NCBI GenBank assembly: GCA_002361335.1
Contig: DESS01000209.1
Span: forward strand, 1 to 5,134
Origin: Richelia sp. UBA3308
Lineage (GTDB): Bacteria; Cyanobacteriota; Cyanobacteriia; Cyanobacteriales; Nostocaceae
DNA: 5,134 nt
Direction: 5' to 3'
The notes below the pieces were generated by a model. That model was given only the letters and a program-made list of their open reading frames with translations, made no database searches and was not told where the DNA came from. Within the stretch, counting starts at the first letter, position 1. Each line of letters opens with the position of its first letter. Shown piece by piece: positions 5,119-5,134 of the stretch. The translations under genes and the position numbers were made by a program.

Positions 5119-5134
5119 AAATATTGCCCGCTAT

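Larger units (their letters stand above)
4661..5134. other. Repeat-rich intergenic region upstream of the acyltransferase
   Basis: These 474 bp contain no intact gene that I can support. From left to right they hold a heptamer array, a possible promoter/operator, an interrupted inverted repeat, a GC-rich palindromic island, a start-less open frame of about 50 codons, a perfect 14-bp palindrome and a second heptamer array at the window edge. The density of repeats is far higher than in the other two gaps, suggesting that mobile palindromic elements have accumulated here. The sequence is cut by the window end, so a gene may begin just beyond it. Confidence 0.6.

Overview
The window looks like chromosomal DNA from a filamentous, probably heterocyst-forming cyanobacterium (Nostoc/Anabaena/Calothrix type). 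The evidence is indirect but consistent. There are two copies of the HIP1 octamer GCGATCGC. The intergenic DNA is AT-rich and carries three different 7-bp tandem repeats of the STRR kind. GC-rich extragenic palindromes are also present, and the protein families suit this group. I cannot name the species.

All three convincing genes lie on the minus strand, so in transcription order the window reads right to left. First is an integral-membrane acyltransferase-3 family protein (4660 to 3443), probably modifying a cell-surface or secreted glycan. Next come two tandem paralogues (3056 to 1851 and 1343 to 129), each of about 400 residues. Each consists of a polar N-terminal leader of about 65 residues followed by exactly seven FG-GAP/VCBS-type repeats of about 48 residues, which predicts a seven-bladed, calcium-binding beta-propeller. 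Neither paralogue has a recognisable signal peptide or transmembrane segment. The gaps between genes are 386 and 507 bp. A good intrinsic terminator follows the first propeller gene, so the two propeller genes are probably separate transcription units. The acyltransferase and the propellers are neighbours but not clearly an operon.

Non-coding DNA: 1-128 holds a 9-bp-stem hairpin downstream of the last gene. 1344-1850 holds the terminator, a HIP1 site and two small dyads. 3057-3442 holds seven units of a GAATTTA heptamer and a strong bulged hairpin. 4661-5134 is the most structured stretch. A TAGTTAT heptamer array touches the acyltransferase start codon. It is followed by dyads, a GC-rich palindromic island, a roughly 50-codon start-less open frame that may be a gene remnant, a perfect 14-bp palindrome and a third heptamer array (AAGTAAT) near the window edge.

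The genes may act at the cell surface: glycan acylation by the acyltransferase, and lectin-like or adhesive binding by the propellers. That link is inference from adjacency and family behaviour only. I see no CRISPR array, tRNA, rRNA, intact transposase or clearly new multi-gene system. The most noteworthy points are the tandem propeller pair without an export signal, signs of recent blade-level DNA homogenisation, and the heptamer repeat that forms the entire immediate 5' leader of the acyltransferase.
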